This document shows, piece by piece, positions 8,309 through 15,926 of a stretch of 56,752 bases of DNA. Under the pieces are notes generated by a model. The model saw nothing but the letters and a program-made list of their open reading frames with translations. It did not search any database and was not told where the DNA came from. Location: positions 1 to 56,752 of the forward strand of contig JACZWL010000018.1 in assembly GCA_022572185.1 (NCBI GenBank). Direction: 5' to 3'. Position 1 is the stretch's first letter. Each line of letters starts with the position of its first letter. The stretch comes from Pseudomonadota bacterium. Lineage in GTDB: Bacteria > Pseudomonadota > Gammaproteobacteria > Steroidobacterales > Woeseiaceae. The translations under genes and the position numbers were made by a program.

Positions 8309-9723
8309 GATCGAGAAACCGCGGCAACGGGTCGGAACACCGTCAGGCGCAGCGCCGGATAAACAATGGCAACGCAAACCACCGAGGTGAAGACCTCAAT
8401 GGGCTGATAAGGCCCCAGCAACCAATGAGCGCAAAAAACAGCGAAGAGGATCGCAATGACTCCCGCCCAGTTGACCGCGTCGGGTTCATCGCTCGTGGAC
8501 CCGAGTCGTCGTCCTACAAAGTAGTAATCCGCAATGATGGTGGCGGCCAGCGCACTGAGAAGAACGCCCATCAGCTTGATCCACCCTTCGACAAAATGCA
8601 GGATTTCTCCGTATAACAATGCCAACGCGATGACATTGGCGAGAATCACGAATGTGAGACGTCCGGGTCGCCAGCGAAACAACGCATCAAACAGATTCGC
8701 AAGACAAAGTGATGAGCTGTAGTTGTTCAGGACCTGGGCTTTCGCCTGGGCCAGTATCATGAGCAGGAACCCGATGGCGCCACCGAACACCATGAAAGTC
8801 GCGGCAATGCTGTCGGGGCTTTTCAGTACCTGCTGTCGCGCAGCCTCCGCCGGCATTCCTGCCATGTCGGCAAAATAAGCGGCCATGGAAGGCGCCGCCG
8901 CTTTCATGATGATCCCGCCGATAATCATCATCAGCAGGGATTGGACAAAAATGGCGATCATGGCGGCTGCCGCGACGTGGCCCGTCGATTTTCCGAAGCG
9001 ACCGAAATCTGCGGTATTCAGCGCCAGGGCGCATGCCGGCCCGACCAGCAAGTTCAATGCAAATATGAATTTATCGGTGCTGGACCGAATGCCCATATTG
9101 ACCAGCGTGCCCGCATCGAGTTGGCTTTCGAACAGCAAACCGTCCGAAAAACTTCCATCGCCTCCGGTCAGAACAACAAACATCATCCAGGCGAGCACGA
9201 GCAGGAAGCCGATAATCATCAGCGAGGAGGTTCGCGTAACCACGCTGAAACCAAATGCCGTGAGCAGGATCCAGGCCAGCGTCATTGAGCCGTAAATCAG
9301 AATACGCACGCTCCAGCCGTCATCCATCTCGAAGAAAAAAAGGAAGCCGCGATACAAGAGGCCATTTTCAACGGCCAGGAAACCGATGATCAGAAATCCA
9401 AATATGAGTGACGCGAGCGCCGAGCCGCGAATGCCCAGCCCGTATCTGCGTGTGATCAGCGTATTCGATAAGCCGGTCTCGACGGTTATTCGTGCCAGAG
9501 CCCAGCCGAGCGCGCTGCCAATGGAGAACGAAATGATGCCTGCCAACAGTGCAATCTTGACGCCGGCCACAAAGCAAACGACGGCACCGAAGAACATGAT
9601 GACCAGCGTGGTTATGAGGCCGACCGTGTTCCAGGTAATCTTCAGCCAGGTCTCGCGTTCGCCATCGGGCACACGCTCGAGGGCGTGATCCTCCATTCTG
9701 CTGCTTAGATTCGATCCAGCCAT
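8305..9723 (-). CDS. NCS1-family permease (cytosine/purine/allantoin-type)
   Basis: This 472-residue, highly hydrophobic protein has about twelve predicted membrane segments. It has the N-terminal pattern of nucleobase:cation symporter-1 proteins (ITVETGLSNTLITRRYGLG, with a helix-breaking segment). Relatives carry cytosine, uracil, hydantoin, allantoin, pyridoxine or thiamine. It is the first gene of the minus-strand operon and starts 220 bases from the divergent molybdenum hydroxylase operon. That makes it the probable importer of the compound the operon degrades, and the best single hint that the substrate is a small N-heterocycle or ureide. The ATG at 9723 has only a weak ribosome site; an ATG nine codons further in is an alternative. 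Confidence 0.85.
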   Translation of the reverse strand: MAGSNLSSRMEDHALERVPDGERETWLKITWNTVGLITTLVIMFFGAVVCFVAGVKIALLAGIISFSIGSALGWALARITVETGLSNTLITRRYGLGIRGSALASLIFGFLIIGFLAVENGLLYRGFLFFFEMDDGWSVRILIYGSMTLAWILLTAFGFSVVTRTSSLMIIGFLLVLAWMMFVVLTGGDGSFSDGLLFESQLDAGTLVNMGIRSSTDKFIFALNLLVGPACALALNTADFGRFGKSTGHVAAAAMIAIFVQSLLMMIIGGIIMKAAAPSMAAYFADMAGMPAEAARQQVLKSPDSIAATFMVFGGAIGFLLMILAQAKAQVLNNYSSSLCLANLFDALFRWRPGRLTFVILANVIALALLYGEILHFVEGWIKLMGVLLSALAATIIADYYFVGRRLGSTSDEPDAVNWAGVIAILFAVFCAHWLLGPYQPIEVFTSVVCVAIVYPALRLTVFRPVAAVSRS

Positions 9724-9943
9724 ACAGGAAATGCTAACTCAGTCACCAGCCAACGACTCGTCGTATCGAGCAGACACTTTGGCATTATGGACTGCTATGC
9801 AGAATTTCGGCCGCTTCGACGGTCACTGTTTTTTGGTTTCGCGCACCGGGAACGATGCGTTATTTCAACGTCATTATTATCCACTATTTTGACAGCATGG
9901 TTATGTGCTATTTTACGCTGCTCATATAAAGTGGGGAAAAGTC
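9724..9943. promoter_or_regulatory. Divergent control region of permease and molybdenum hydroxylase operons
   Basis: These 220 bases separate two divergent operons and must hold both promoters. The segment from about 9860 is AT-rich compared with its surroundings. A TTGACA lies at 9889-9894, but the best matching TATTTT (9909-9914) is only 14 bases away, so I do not assign exact boxes. A TATAAA lies at 9924-9929. GTGGGGAAA just before 9944 is the ribosome site of the FAD subunit. I see no convincing operator dyad. Confidence 0.5.
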
Positions 9944-10837
9944 ATGTACCCGGCACCGTTCGATTACCATCGCGCAAATTCAGTAGACGAGGCAATTGGC
10001 ATGTTGTCCGATATCGGCGAGGGCGCGCGGGTAATGGCGGGCGGCCAGTCACTCCTCCCTGTGCTGAAAATGCGCTTTGACGAGCTGACGGACATCGTTG
10101 ACATCGGCCGGATTCCCGACCTGAATCAAATTGAAGAGAATGGCAATGGCGTGAGCATCGGGGCCCTCACGACTCACAGTTGCATCGCTGCTTCAGCTCT
10201 TGCTGGCTCCGTACCCATCCTGCTGGACTGTGCCAGCGGCATTGCCGATGTTCAGGTACGCAGCCGCGGGACCATTGGCGGCTCGGTTGCCTCCGGTGAC
10301 CCGAGTTGCGACTGGCCCGCTTTGTTGCACACGCTGGACGCCGAGATTCAATGCCAGGGTCCGAATGGCACCCGAACTCTGGACATTAACGGCTTCGTCG
10401 AGGACCTCTACCAGACCGCACTGCAACCTAGCGAGATTATTACCGGCATCCGTTTCAAGAGGCCGGGCGCGGGCAGCGGCGGCGCTTATTGCGCCTTCAA
10501 GCGTTGTGCGCCGGCCTATCCGACGACATCAGTCGGGGTGCAATTGACAATTACCGATGGACAGGTCGAATCGGCCCGGGTGGCCCTGGGATCATCCGGC
10601 CTGACTCCCATACGTGCGCAGCAGGCGGAAGCGGAACTCGAGGGTCAGAGTCTGGGCGCCGGGCAAATCGGCAGGGCCGCAGATGCGGCTGTCGCAGCTT
10701 CAGATCCCGTCGATGATCAACGTGGATCGGCTGACTTCAAACGCCAGCTGATTGCTCATCTGACCAAACGAGCTATTGGTATTGCGGAACGGCGTGCTTC
10801 CGGAGAACAGGTAGTCAACAGTCACGAGTATTACTGA
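9944..10837 (+). CDS. Molybdenum hydroxylase FAD-binding (medium) subunit, CoxM-like
   Basis: This 297-residue protein has the FAD_binding_5 domain: [14 protein letters not shown] near residues 33-46, then [17 protein letters not shown] for the second FAD contact, and the C-terminal CODH FAD domain. It passes electrons from the iron-sulfur subunit to an acceptor in xanthine-oxidase-family hydroxylases. The ATG at 9944 follows GGGGAA, and the [15 protein letters not shown] opening is the usual start of this family; an ATG at 9905 lacks these. One base separates it from the small subunit, so the operon is tightly coupled. The subunit type says hydroxylase, not which substrate. Confidence 0.93.
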   Translation: MYPAPFDYHRANSVDEAIGMLSDIGEGARVMAGGQSLLPVLKMRFDELTDIVDIGRIPDLNQIEENGNGVSIGALTTHSCIAASALAGSVPILLDCASGIADVQVRSRGTIGGSVASGDPSCDWPALLHTLDAEIQCQGPNGTRTLDINGFVEDLYQTALQPSEIITGIRFKRPGAGSGGAYCAFKRCAPAYPTTSVGVQLTITDGQVESARVALGSSGLTPIRAQQAEAELEGQSLGAGQIGRAADAAVAASDPVDDQRGSADFKRQLIAHLTKRAIGIAERRASGEQVVNSHEYY

Positions 10838-10838
10838 A

Positions 10839-11321
10839 ATGAGCGAGCGTATCGGCATAACTGTTACTGTCAATGGCACCCGTTACGAGCGGGAAGTGGA
10901 ACCGCGATTATTGCTGGTGCAATTGATTCGCGAAGAGCTGCGTCTGACCGGCACACACATAGGCTGCGATACGAGCTACTGCGGCGCCTGCACCATTTTG
11001 CTGGACGGTGAACCGGTCAAGTCTTGCACCATGCTTGCCGTGCAGGCCGATGGCGGCGAGGTTCTGACGGTGGAAGGTCTTGAAAAGGACGGGAAACTGC
11101 ACCCCTTGCAGGAAGCCTTCTCCGAACACCACGGACTGCAATGCGGCTACTGCACACCGGGCATGTTGATGTCGGCGTACTATTTGCTGGAGCAGAACCC
11201 GGATCCCAGCAACGCTGAGATTCGTAAGGGTATCCAGGGCAATCTGTGTCGCTGCACCGGCTATAAAAATATTTTTGCGGCCATTTCCGACGCAGCGGCG
11301 AAGATGCAAACAGGATCGTAG
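10839..11321 (+). CDS. Molybdenum hydroxylase [2Fe-2S] (small) subunit, CoxS-like
   Basis: This 160-residue protein carries both iron-sulfur motifs of the family. The plant-ferredoxin-type cluster uses Cys43, Cys48, Cys51 and Cys63. The second cluster uses Cys102, Cys105, Cys137 and Cys139 (QCGYCTPGM and NLCRCTGY). It relays electrons from the molybdopterin centre to FAD. It starts one base after the FAD subunit stop, and the CoxG-like gene follows immediately. All eight cysteines are intact, so it is probably functional. The length is normal for the family. Confidence 0.96.
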   Translation: MSERIGITVTVNGTRYEREVEPRLLLVQLIREELRLTGTHIGCDTSYCGACTILLDGEPVKSCTMLAVQADGGEVLTVEGLEKDGKLHPLQEAFSEHHGLQCGYCTPGMLMSAYYLLEQNPDPSNAEIRKGIQGNLCRCTGYKNIFAAISDAAAKMQTGS

Positions 11322-11879
11322 GTGGCCATAGAATTCAATGGCGAGTTTACGGTTGCGACACCGCGTGAAGATGCGTACGCCGTATTGTCTGAGACGCAAA
11401 AGTTTGCGCCCCTGCTGCCCAGCTATCAATCGCATGAGCTCCAGGAAGATGGATCGGCCGTCGTCAAGATAAAAGTGGGTGTCGGCAAGATTCGCGGGAC
11501 GGCGAAGGTGAATCTGAAGCTCGAAGAAAGCGAGGCACCAATACGTGCGAGGTATGTAGGTAAGGGTACGGTGATGGGCGGCGTCTTCAACCTCATTGCC
11601 ACATTCGAGTTGGAGGATGCCGGGCAAGGCCAGACGCGCGTCAAATGGCACGGTGACCTGATAATGTTCGGCAAGCTGGTGTCTTTGGCGGGCGGAATGA
11701 TTAAACCGATTGCCAAGCGGGACATCGGCCGTATGGTCGAGGCCATTCAGGCAGCCCTTTCCGGCGAAGCCGGGGTGGTGGCAGTACCCGAGCCTCGTGT
11801 ATCTCCAGTGGCAAAGCTCCTGGCACTATGGAAGAAACTGGTATCTCTCGTTCGTGGATTGTTGAGGAAACAAAAATGA
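11322..11879 (+). CDS. CoxG-like SRPBCC-family protein
   Basis: This 185-residue protein begins with GTG directly after the TAG of the 2Fe-2S subunit. It has the SRPBCC/CoxG fold pattern: MEFNGEFTV-like first strand, AVLSETQKFAPLLPS helix, then beta strands and a long C-terminal helix near GKLVSLAGGMIKP. CoxG recruits CO dehydrogenase to the membrane, and homologues are common in molybdenum hydroxylase operons. The basic, leucine-rich tail (about residues 165-185) may contact the membrane. Its 3' end overlaps the large-subunit start as ATGA. A membrane-anchoring role is inferred from the family. Confidence 0.83.
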   Translation: MAIEFNGEFTVATPREDAYAVLSETQKFAPLLPSYQSHELQEDGSAVVKIKVGVGKIRGTAKVNLKLEESEAPIRARYVGKGTVMGGVFNLIATFELEDAGQGQTRVKWHGDLIMFGKLVSLAGGMIKPIAKRDIGRMVEAIQAALSGEAGVVAVPEPRVSPVAKLLALWKKLVSLVRGLLRKQK

Positions 11880-14293
11880 GTTGGGTTGGAAAGTCTCTGC
11901 GACGCAAAGAAGACGATCGTTTAGTGCGCGGCAACGGTTTGTTCGCTGACGACGAACAAATCGAGGGCATGCTGCATTTGTATATTTTGCGCTCTCCTTA
12001 CGCACACGCGCGGATTCGTGGAATCGATACCGCCGCGGCAGAGTCACTGGCCGGGGTTGCCTGCGTCCTGACCGGCGCCGATATCAAAGAGCAATGCGAT
12101 CCGTACATGCAGCTCGGGCCGGAGCCCTGCGACAAGATCATCGATTTGCCGCTTGCCACGGACAAAGTCGTATTTCAGGGTGAGCCCGTGGCAGCCGTTG
12201 CCGCGGAAACCGCCGCTCTTGCCATGGATGCCGGTCAACTCATCGAAGTGGACTACGAGATGCTGGATGCGGTCGTTGATCCCGAACAAGCGCTCGAAGA
12301 CAAAATTGTCTTACACGAAGCCGCCGGCACGAATCGTGTCTGGCATAGTGTCTTCGAATATGGCGATGTGGACAAGGCGTTCGAGGATGCGGCCCATGTC
12401 GTGAAGATCGAGCGCATGCATTTCCACCGCTTCGCCAGCACGCCCGTGGAAAACAACGCGTGCGTAGCGGAGTGGACCCGTCAGGGAGATGTAGACTTTC
12501 TTTGCAACAACTCGTTTATTGGTTTTGCCGTGCAATTACTTGCGCCGGGCTTGCGCCTGCCTATGGAGAAAATCAGGGCCCGTACGTACGACATCGGCGG
12601 CAGTTTTGGTGTCAAGATCTGGAACTACGTGTACATGGCACTGGCTGCGCTTGCATCCAGAAAATGTGACGGCCGAAAAGTGAAGTGGTCGGAGACGCGT
12701 ACTGAGCACTTGCTGGCATCAGGTCATGGCAACGAACGCACTTTTCTGGATACCGAAGTTGCGCTGGACAAAGACGGCGTCATTACCGGAATCAGGTCAC
12801 GACATATTGATGATTGCGGCGCGTATACGCGCTACGAGCCATTGGGCTGTGTGATCTGGGCACAAGTGCTTCCGGCGACCTACGGGGTGCGAAACTTCCG
12901 TATCGACTTTACACAGACAGTGACCAATAAGTGCCCTGTCGTACCGAACCGCGGTTATTCCCGTATGCAGCATCTATGGTTCATGGAACGTGTCGTCGAT
13001 ATCTGCGCACATGAGTTGGGCATTCCCGCCGATGAGATGCGTCTGAAAAACTATGTGCGCGAATTCCCGTACGAGACGCCCAACGGCTGTGTCTACGACT
13101 CGGGCGATTACCCGATGATGCTCGAAAAGGCCAAGGAACTGATCGGTTGGGATGAATGGAAGAAAAAGCAGGCTGAGGCGCGGAAAGAAGGCCGCTGGCT
13201 CGGCATCGGAATAGGTACGACACTCGATTCGGGAACCAATAATTTCGGTCAGGCCCAGATAATGAATCCCTACCTGCCGTTCTCGGGCAATTCAGAGGTC
13301 TGCGTCATTCGTCTCGACTTCGACGGATCGGTCATCGTCACCCTGGGTACGGGGCCGTCCGGCCAGGGCCATGAAACCGCTACCTCCCAGGTGGTTGCCG
13401 ACGAACTCAACATAGATCCTGCGATGGTTACCGTACGCACGGGATTTGATTCAGCCTGGAACACATTTTCCGGTCATTCCGGTACCTACGCGAGCCAGTT
13501 TGCCGTAACCGGCCTTTCAGCGGTGCACGGTGCCTGCCAGAAACTTAAAGTTGAAATGCGGCAGCTCGCCTCGTTCATGTTGGAAGCCGATGAGGACGAC
13601 CTGGAATTCGGTGTGGGCGATGAGGGACCGCAACTCGCGGTCAAAGGCACGGACAAAGCGATCAACTATTGGTTCATGAGTAATGTGGTCAATAACAATA
13701 ACGCATTACTCGGCGGGAACCTTGCGGACGTTACCTTGAATGTACGTCACGTCTACCGGCCACCGTTCGAGGCACCCGACACCGAAAAGAAATTCGGCAA
13801 TCTGACGCTGACCTATGCCGCGCAGCTGCACATCGCCGTAATAGAGATTGACAAGAATACCTGTAGGCCAAACATCCTCGCATACGCTGCCGTGGATGAT
13901 TGTGGAAGCGTAATCAATCCACAGATTGCGGCCGGACAGGTTCATGGCGCTACCGCGCACGGCATCGGGGCTGCGTTGCTGGAGACATTTAACTACGACG
14001 AGACCGGCAATTTGCTGACCGCAACATTCAGCGACTATTGCCCGATTACATCGATGAATATTCCTGATATTCAGTACGGCCACATCGAGTCACCCTCCCC
14101 GTTCAGCTACAACGGGGCGAAAGGCATGGGCGAAGGAGGCGGCGCGCCGTTACACACCATATCGGCCGCGATACAGGATGCCCTGCATAGTGAAGGCATC
14201 ATCGTCAATGAGTCCCATCACTCGGCGCCGAAGGTGTTCGAACGCGTCAATGCACCCAACCGGGAGAAAGTAGTCAGCGTCGAATCCCGATAG
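11876..14293 (+). CDS. Molybdenum hydroxylase molybdopterin (large) subunit, CoxL-like
   Basis: This 805-residue protein is the catalytic subunit of a xanthine-oxidase-family hydroxylase. SLRRKEDDRLVRGNG opens the aldehyde oxidase/XDH domain. GAKGMGEGG carries the catalytic glutamate (Glu753). The active-site loop reads PNRGYSR where CO dehydrogenase has AYRCSFR and other family members often have AYRGAGR, so it is not a form I CO dehydrogenase. I used the ATG at 11876 (ATGA overlap with CoxG) rather than one 48 bases upstream inside coxG. No coxDEF or XdhC-like maturation genes are present in the window. The substrate is probably a heteroaromatic or aldehyde taken up by the divergent permease. 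Confidence 0.92.
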   Translation: MSWVGKSLRRKEDDRLVRGNGLFADDEQIEGMLHLYILRSPYAHARIRGIDTAAAESLAGVACVLTGADIKEQCDPYMQLGPEPCDKIIDLPLATDKVVFQGEPVAAVAAETAALAMDAGQLIEVDYEMLDAVVDPEQALEDKIVLHEAAGTNRVWHSVFEYGDVDKAFEDAAHVVKIERMHFHRFASTPVENNACVAEWTRQGDVDFLCNNSFIGFAVQLLAPGLRLPMEKIRARTYDIGGSFGVKIWNYVYMALAALASRKCDGRKVKWSETRTEHLLASGHGNERTFLDTEVALDKDGVITGIRSRHIDDCGAYTRYEPLGCVIWAQVLPATYGVRNFRIDFTQTVTNKCPVVPNRGYSRMQHLWFMERVVDICAHELGIPADEMRLKNYVREFPYETPNGCVYDSGDYPMMLEKAKELIGWDEWKKKQAEARKEGRWLGIGIGTTLDSGTNNFGQAQIMNPYLPFSGNSEVCVIRLDFDGSVIVTLGTGPSGQGHETATSQVVADELNIDPAMVTVRTGFDSAWNTFSGHSGTYASQFAVTGLSAVHGACQKLKVEMRQLASFMLEADEDDLEFGVGDEGPQLAVKGTDKAINYWFMSNVVNNNNALLGGNLADVTLNVRHVYRPPFEAPDTEKKFGNLTLTYAAQLHIAVIEIDKNTCRPNILAYAAVDDCGSVINPQIAAGQVHGATAHGIGAALLETFNYDETGNLLTATFSDYCPITSMNIPDIQYGHIESPSPFSYNGAKGMGEGGGAPLHTISAAIQDALHSEGIIVNESHHSAPKVFERVNAPNREKVVSVESR

Positions 14294-14325
14294 CCAGGAA
14301 TCCGAGAGACTCTCAGGCATTCATC

Positions 14326-14595
14326 ATGAGTTTTGTCGAGGTCCGCGACCACGCCATGTGGGTCAAAGATATTCACGGCAACGAGTCACTGCAAGAGCGG
14401 ATTCGCGAAATGAAAGAAGGCGAGCTGATTGCACTCAAAGTCAATGGCGTTCGCGGCATGTGGGAAAGAATGAAGGACAGCGGAGATGCCCACGCCACGC
14501 CAGGCATCAAGGCCTTGGGCGAGGCCGGATCGAAATGGCATGAGTTGCGCAGCGAACGGCAAGGCGGTATCACGACCGTTGAAACCTGCGACTAA
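14326..14595 (+). CDS. Small conserved-looking protein of unknown function
   Basis: This 89-residue soluble, charged protein (MSFVEVRDHAMWVKD start) lies 32 bases after the molybdopterin subunit on the same strand. It is mixed alpha/beta in character, with no cysteine pair, signal peptide or membrane segment. Its single cysteine is near the C-terminus. The phrase EGELIALKVNGVRGMWERM looks like a folded core rather than random translation. Position suggests it is the last gene of the hydroxylase operon. I do not recognise a family, and no function is assigned. Confidence 0.6.
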   Translation: MSFVEVRDHAMWVKDIHGNESLQERIREMKEGELIALKVNGVRGMWERMKDSGDAHATPGIKALGEAGSKWHELRSERQGGITTVETCD

Positions 14596-14640
14596 CCCGA
14601 TTATTGCACCAGTTGGCAATCGATGAGCCGATTCGATTGG

Positions 14641-14698
14641 CTGACATTCAATGCTGAATCACTCCAACGAGTGCTGGCAGGATCCATTGCGGACATTC
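14641..14698 (+). repeat. Dispersed hairpin repeat, copy 1
   Basis: The segment shares CTGACAT, the 22-base block GCTGAATYACTCSAACGAGTRCT (three differences) and GCGGACATTC, in order, with copy 2 at 15661. It holds the small hairpin CACTC-caac-GAGTG at 14660-14673. It lies between the hydroxylase operon and the DJ-1 gene. Confidence 0.55.
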
Positions 14699-14734
14699 CT
14701 TCAATCCTCAACATCCACCCTATTCAATTATTTC

Positions 14735-14764
14735 TTGCGCGCTTGATGTCCACATGATATCAAG
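14735..14764 (+). promoter_or_regulatory. Possible promoter and dyad upstream of DJ-1/PfpI gene
   Basis: TTGCGC (14735-14740) and TATCAA (14758-14763) are spaced by 17 bases. They overlap an inverted repeat, CTTGAT (14742-14747) and ATCAAG (14759-14764). GAGGAA lies just before the ATG at 14806. The match is moderate and untested. Confidence 0.3.
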
Positions 14765-14805
14765 TTTAGGAGTTCGCTCACCCTGACTCTATTGAGGAAT
14801 AAACA

Positions 14806-15447
14806 ATGCTTGTGAATATTCTCGTGTATCCCGGAATGACGATGCTTGATGCCATGGGCCCCTATGAAGTACTCAGCAGGCTGCCAGAGGCCCGCATTCA
14901 ATTTGTGGCGCTCGACACGAAAGCTATCACCTCAGATACCGGCTTTATGACCTTTTTGCCAACATGCGATTTAGATTCTGCGGGCCAGGCCGATGTGTTA
15001 CTCGTGCCCGGTGGGCCACCTGAATTCGTTATGCCGATGGCCAAGAATCCTAAAGTTCAGCAATGGTTGCAAGATCAGCATGAAGGCTCTCGGTATACGG
15101 CGTCGGTGTGTACTGGCTCACTTATCTTGATTGGGGCTGGCATCATTACAGAAGGTGGCGTGTCATCACACTGGGCAGCAGCGGAAACTATCGAAAAAAT
15201 GGGGCTTACCTACACCGGCAAACGCATAACCCAAGCTGGCAAAATATTCACGGCAGCCGGTGTATCCGCAGGTATTGATCTGGCATTGGCGCTGAGTGCA
15301 GAAATCGCAGGCCAACCTACCGCACAGGCTATTCAGGTGGGCATTGAATACGATCCGGCACCACCCTTTCCCTATGCCGGGGACGATCCCGCATGCAAAC
15401 AACGTGCTATCGAGGCGATGAGTTCAAACAAAAATTTGGAGGGATAA
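14806..15447 (+). CDS. DJ-1/PfpI family protein (isonitrile hydratase-like)
   Basis: This 213-residue protein has the DJ-1/PfpI fold. Glu21 lies in GPYEVLS, and the nucleophile-elbow cysteine is Cys102 in ASVCTGSLIL. The VCTGS elbow and overall length match isonitrile hydratase and the amidase-like domain found in AraC-type regulators. There is no DNA-binding tail here. A clear ribosome site (GAGGAATAAACA) precedes the ATG. It is a single-gene unit flanked by two repeat copies. Isonitrile hydration is the best-known activity of close relatives; glyoxalase or chaperone-like roles are alternatives. Confidence 0.85.
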   Translation: MLVNILVYPGMTMLDAMGPYEVLSRLPEARIQFVALDTKAITSDTGFMTFLPTCDLDSAGQADVLLVPGGPPEFVMPMAKNPKVQQWLQDQHEGSRYTASVCTGSLILIGAGIITEGGVSSHWAAAETIEKMGLTYTGKRITQAGKIFTAAGVSAGIDLALALSAEIAGQPTAQAIQVGIEYDPAPPFPYAGDDPACKQRAIEAMSSNKNLEG

Positions 15448-15660
15448 TCCCCAGTTGCATCATGTATGAACGCCTGGATTTGGCCGGCTCCTGTCTGACA
15501 AAATTTCCGGCGTAGACGAATGACTAATGACCGCGACATTATCGAAAGCGGCCGGTCGAGAACAACAAGAATTGATTCAGTGATTCGGGGTCGGACCCGC
15601 GTAAGCATCCAGACACTGCCAGCTTTGCTTCGACCCGAACGGCGGTATTTTTCCTAATAG

Positions 15661-15717
15661 CTGACATGCTGGGCTGAATTACTCGAACGAGTACTATTGA
15701 CCCAAGCGGACATTCGT
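15661..15717 (+). repeat. Dispersed hairpin repeat, copy 2
   Basis: This copy matches copy 1 at 14641 in three ordered blocks. Its hairpin TACTC-gaac-GAGTA (15680-15693) differs from copy 1 by a T-A in place of a C-G closing pair. The compensatory change supports a conserved stem. Between the last two blocks the copies differ in sequence and length. Confidence 0.55.
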
Positions 15718-15837
15718 GGTGGCGACTTTTGGGCGACGACTCCCCAGGTTTCATCTCTAGAAGACATCTCGCAAGTGCCCGATATCGAGATCGGTTCGGC
15801 GTTCGCTTGGCCAAGACGCAGTATTCGATCAGCGAGT

Positions 15838-15891
15838 CTGGGCCGCCCGTGGGAATGGGGCGCGAGCCTGATGTTAAGATTCGGTAACTGA
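15838..15891 (+). pseudogene. C-terminal remnant of a TonB-dependent receptor
   Basis: The frame ending at the TGA at 15889-15891 reads LGRPWEWGASLMLRFGN. This matches the barrel end of the intact receptor at 41437-44160 (VGRPRQWGLSLMYRFGE), including the terminal aromatic strand. Upstream codons in this frame do not continue recognisable receptor sequence. It ends 35 bases before the FAD oxidase gene. The second intact receptor is likewise followed within 14 bases by a flavoprotein gene, so an ancestral receptor-oxidase operon is likely. Confidence 0.6.
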
Positions 15892-15926
15892 GTCGGAGTG
15901 GAACTACGAACCGGGGAGGCCTGCTG

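Larger units (their letters stand above)
15448..15926. other. Gene-poor scar region between DJ-1 and FAD oxidase genes
   Basis: This stretch has no intact gene. It contains a second hairpin-repeat copy (15661-15717), a palindrome GGGTCGGACCC at 15588-15598, and the C-terminal tail of a lost TonB-dependent receptor (ending 15891). Open frames on the opposite strand here overlap the oxidase gene and have no coding character. I read it as the footprint of a deletion or rearrangement. Confidence 0.55.

Noticed and set aside
9944-14293. Aerobic CO dehydrogenase (coxMSL)
   Set aside because: The large subunit lacks the AYRCSFR active-site loop with its cysteine, the CoxDEF maturation genes are missing, and the neighbours are ring-catabolism enzymes.
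15588-15598. Palindrome GGGTCGGACCC as a REP or transposon end
   Set aside because: Only one copy was seen, and no REP-associated transposase lies nearby, so I do not call it an element.
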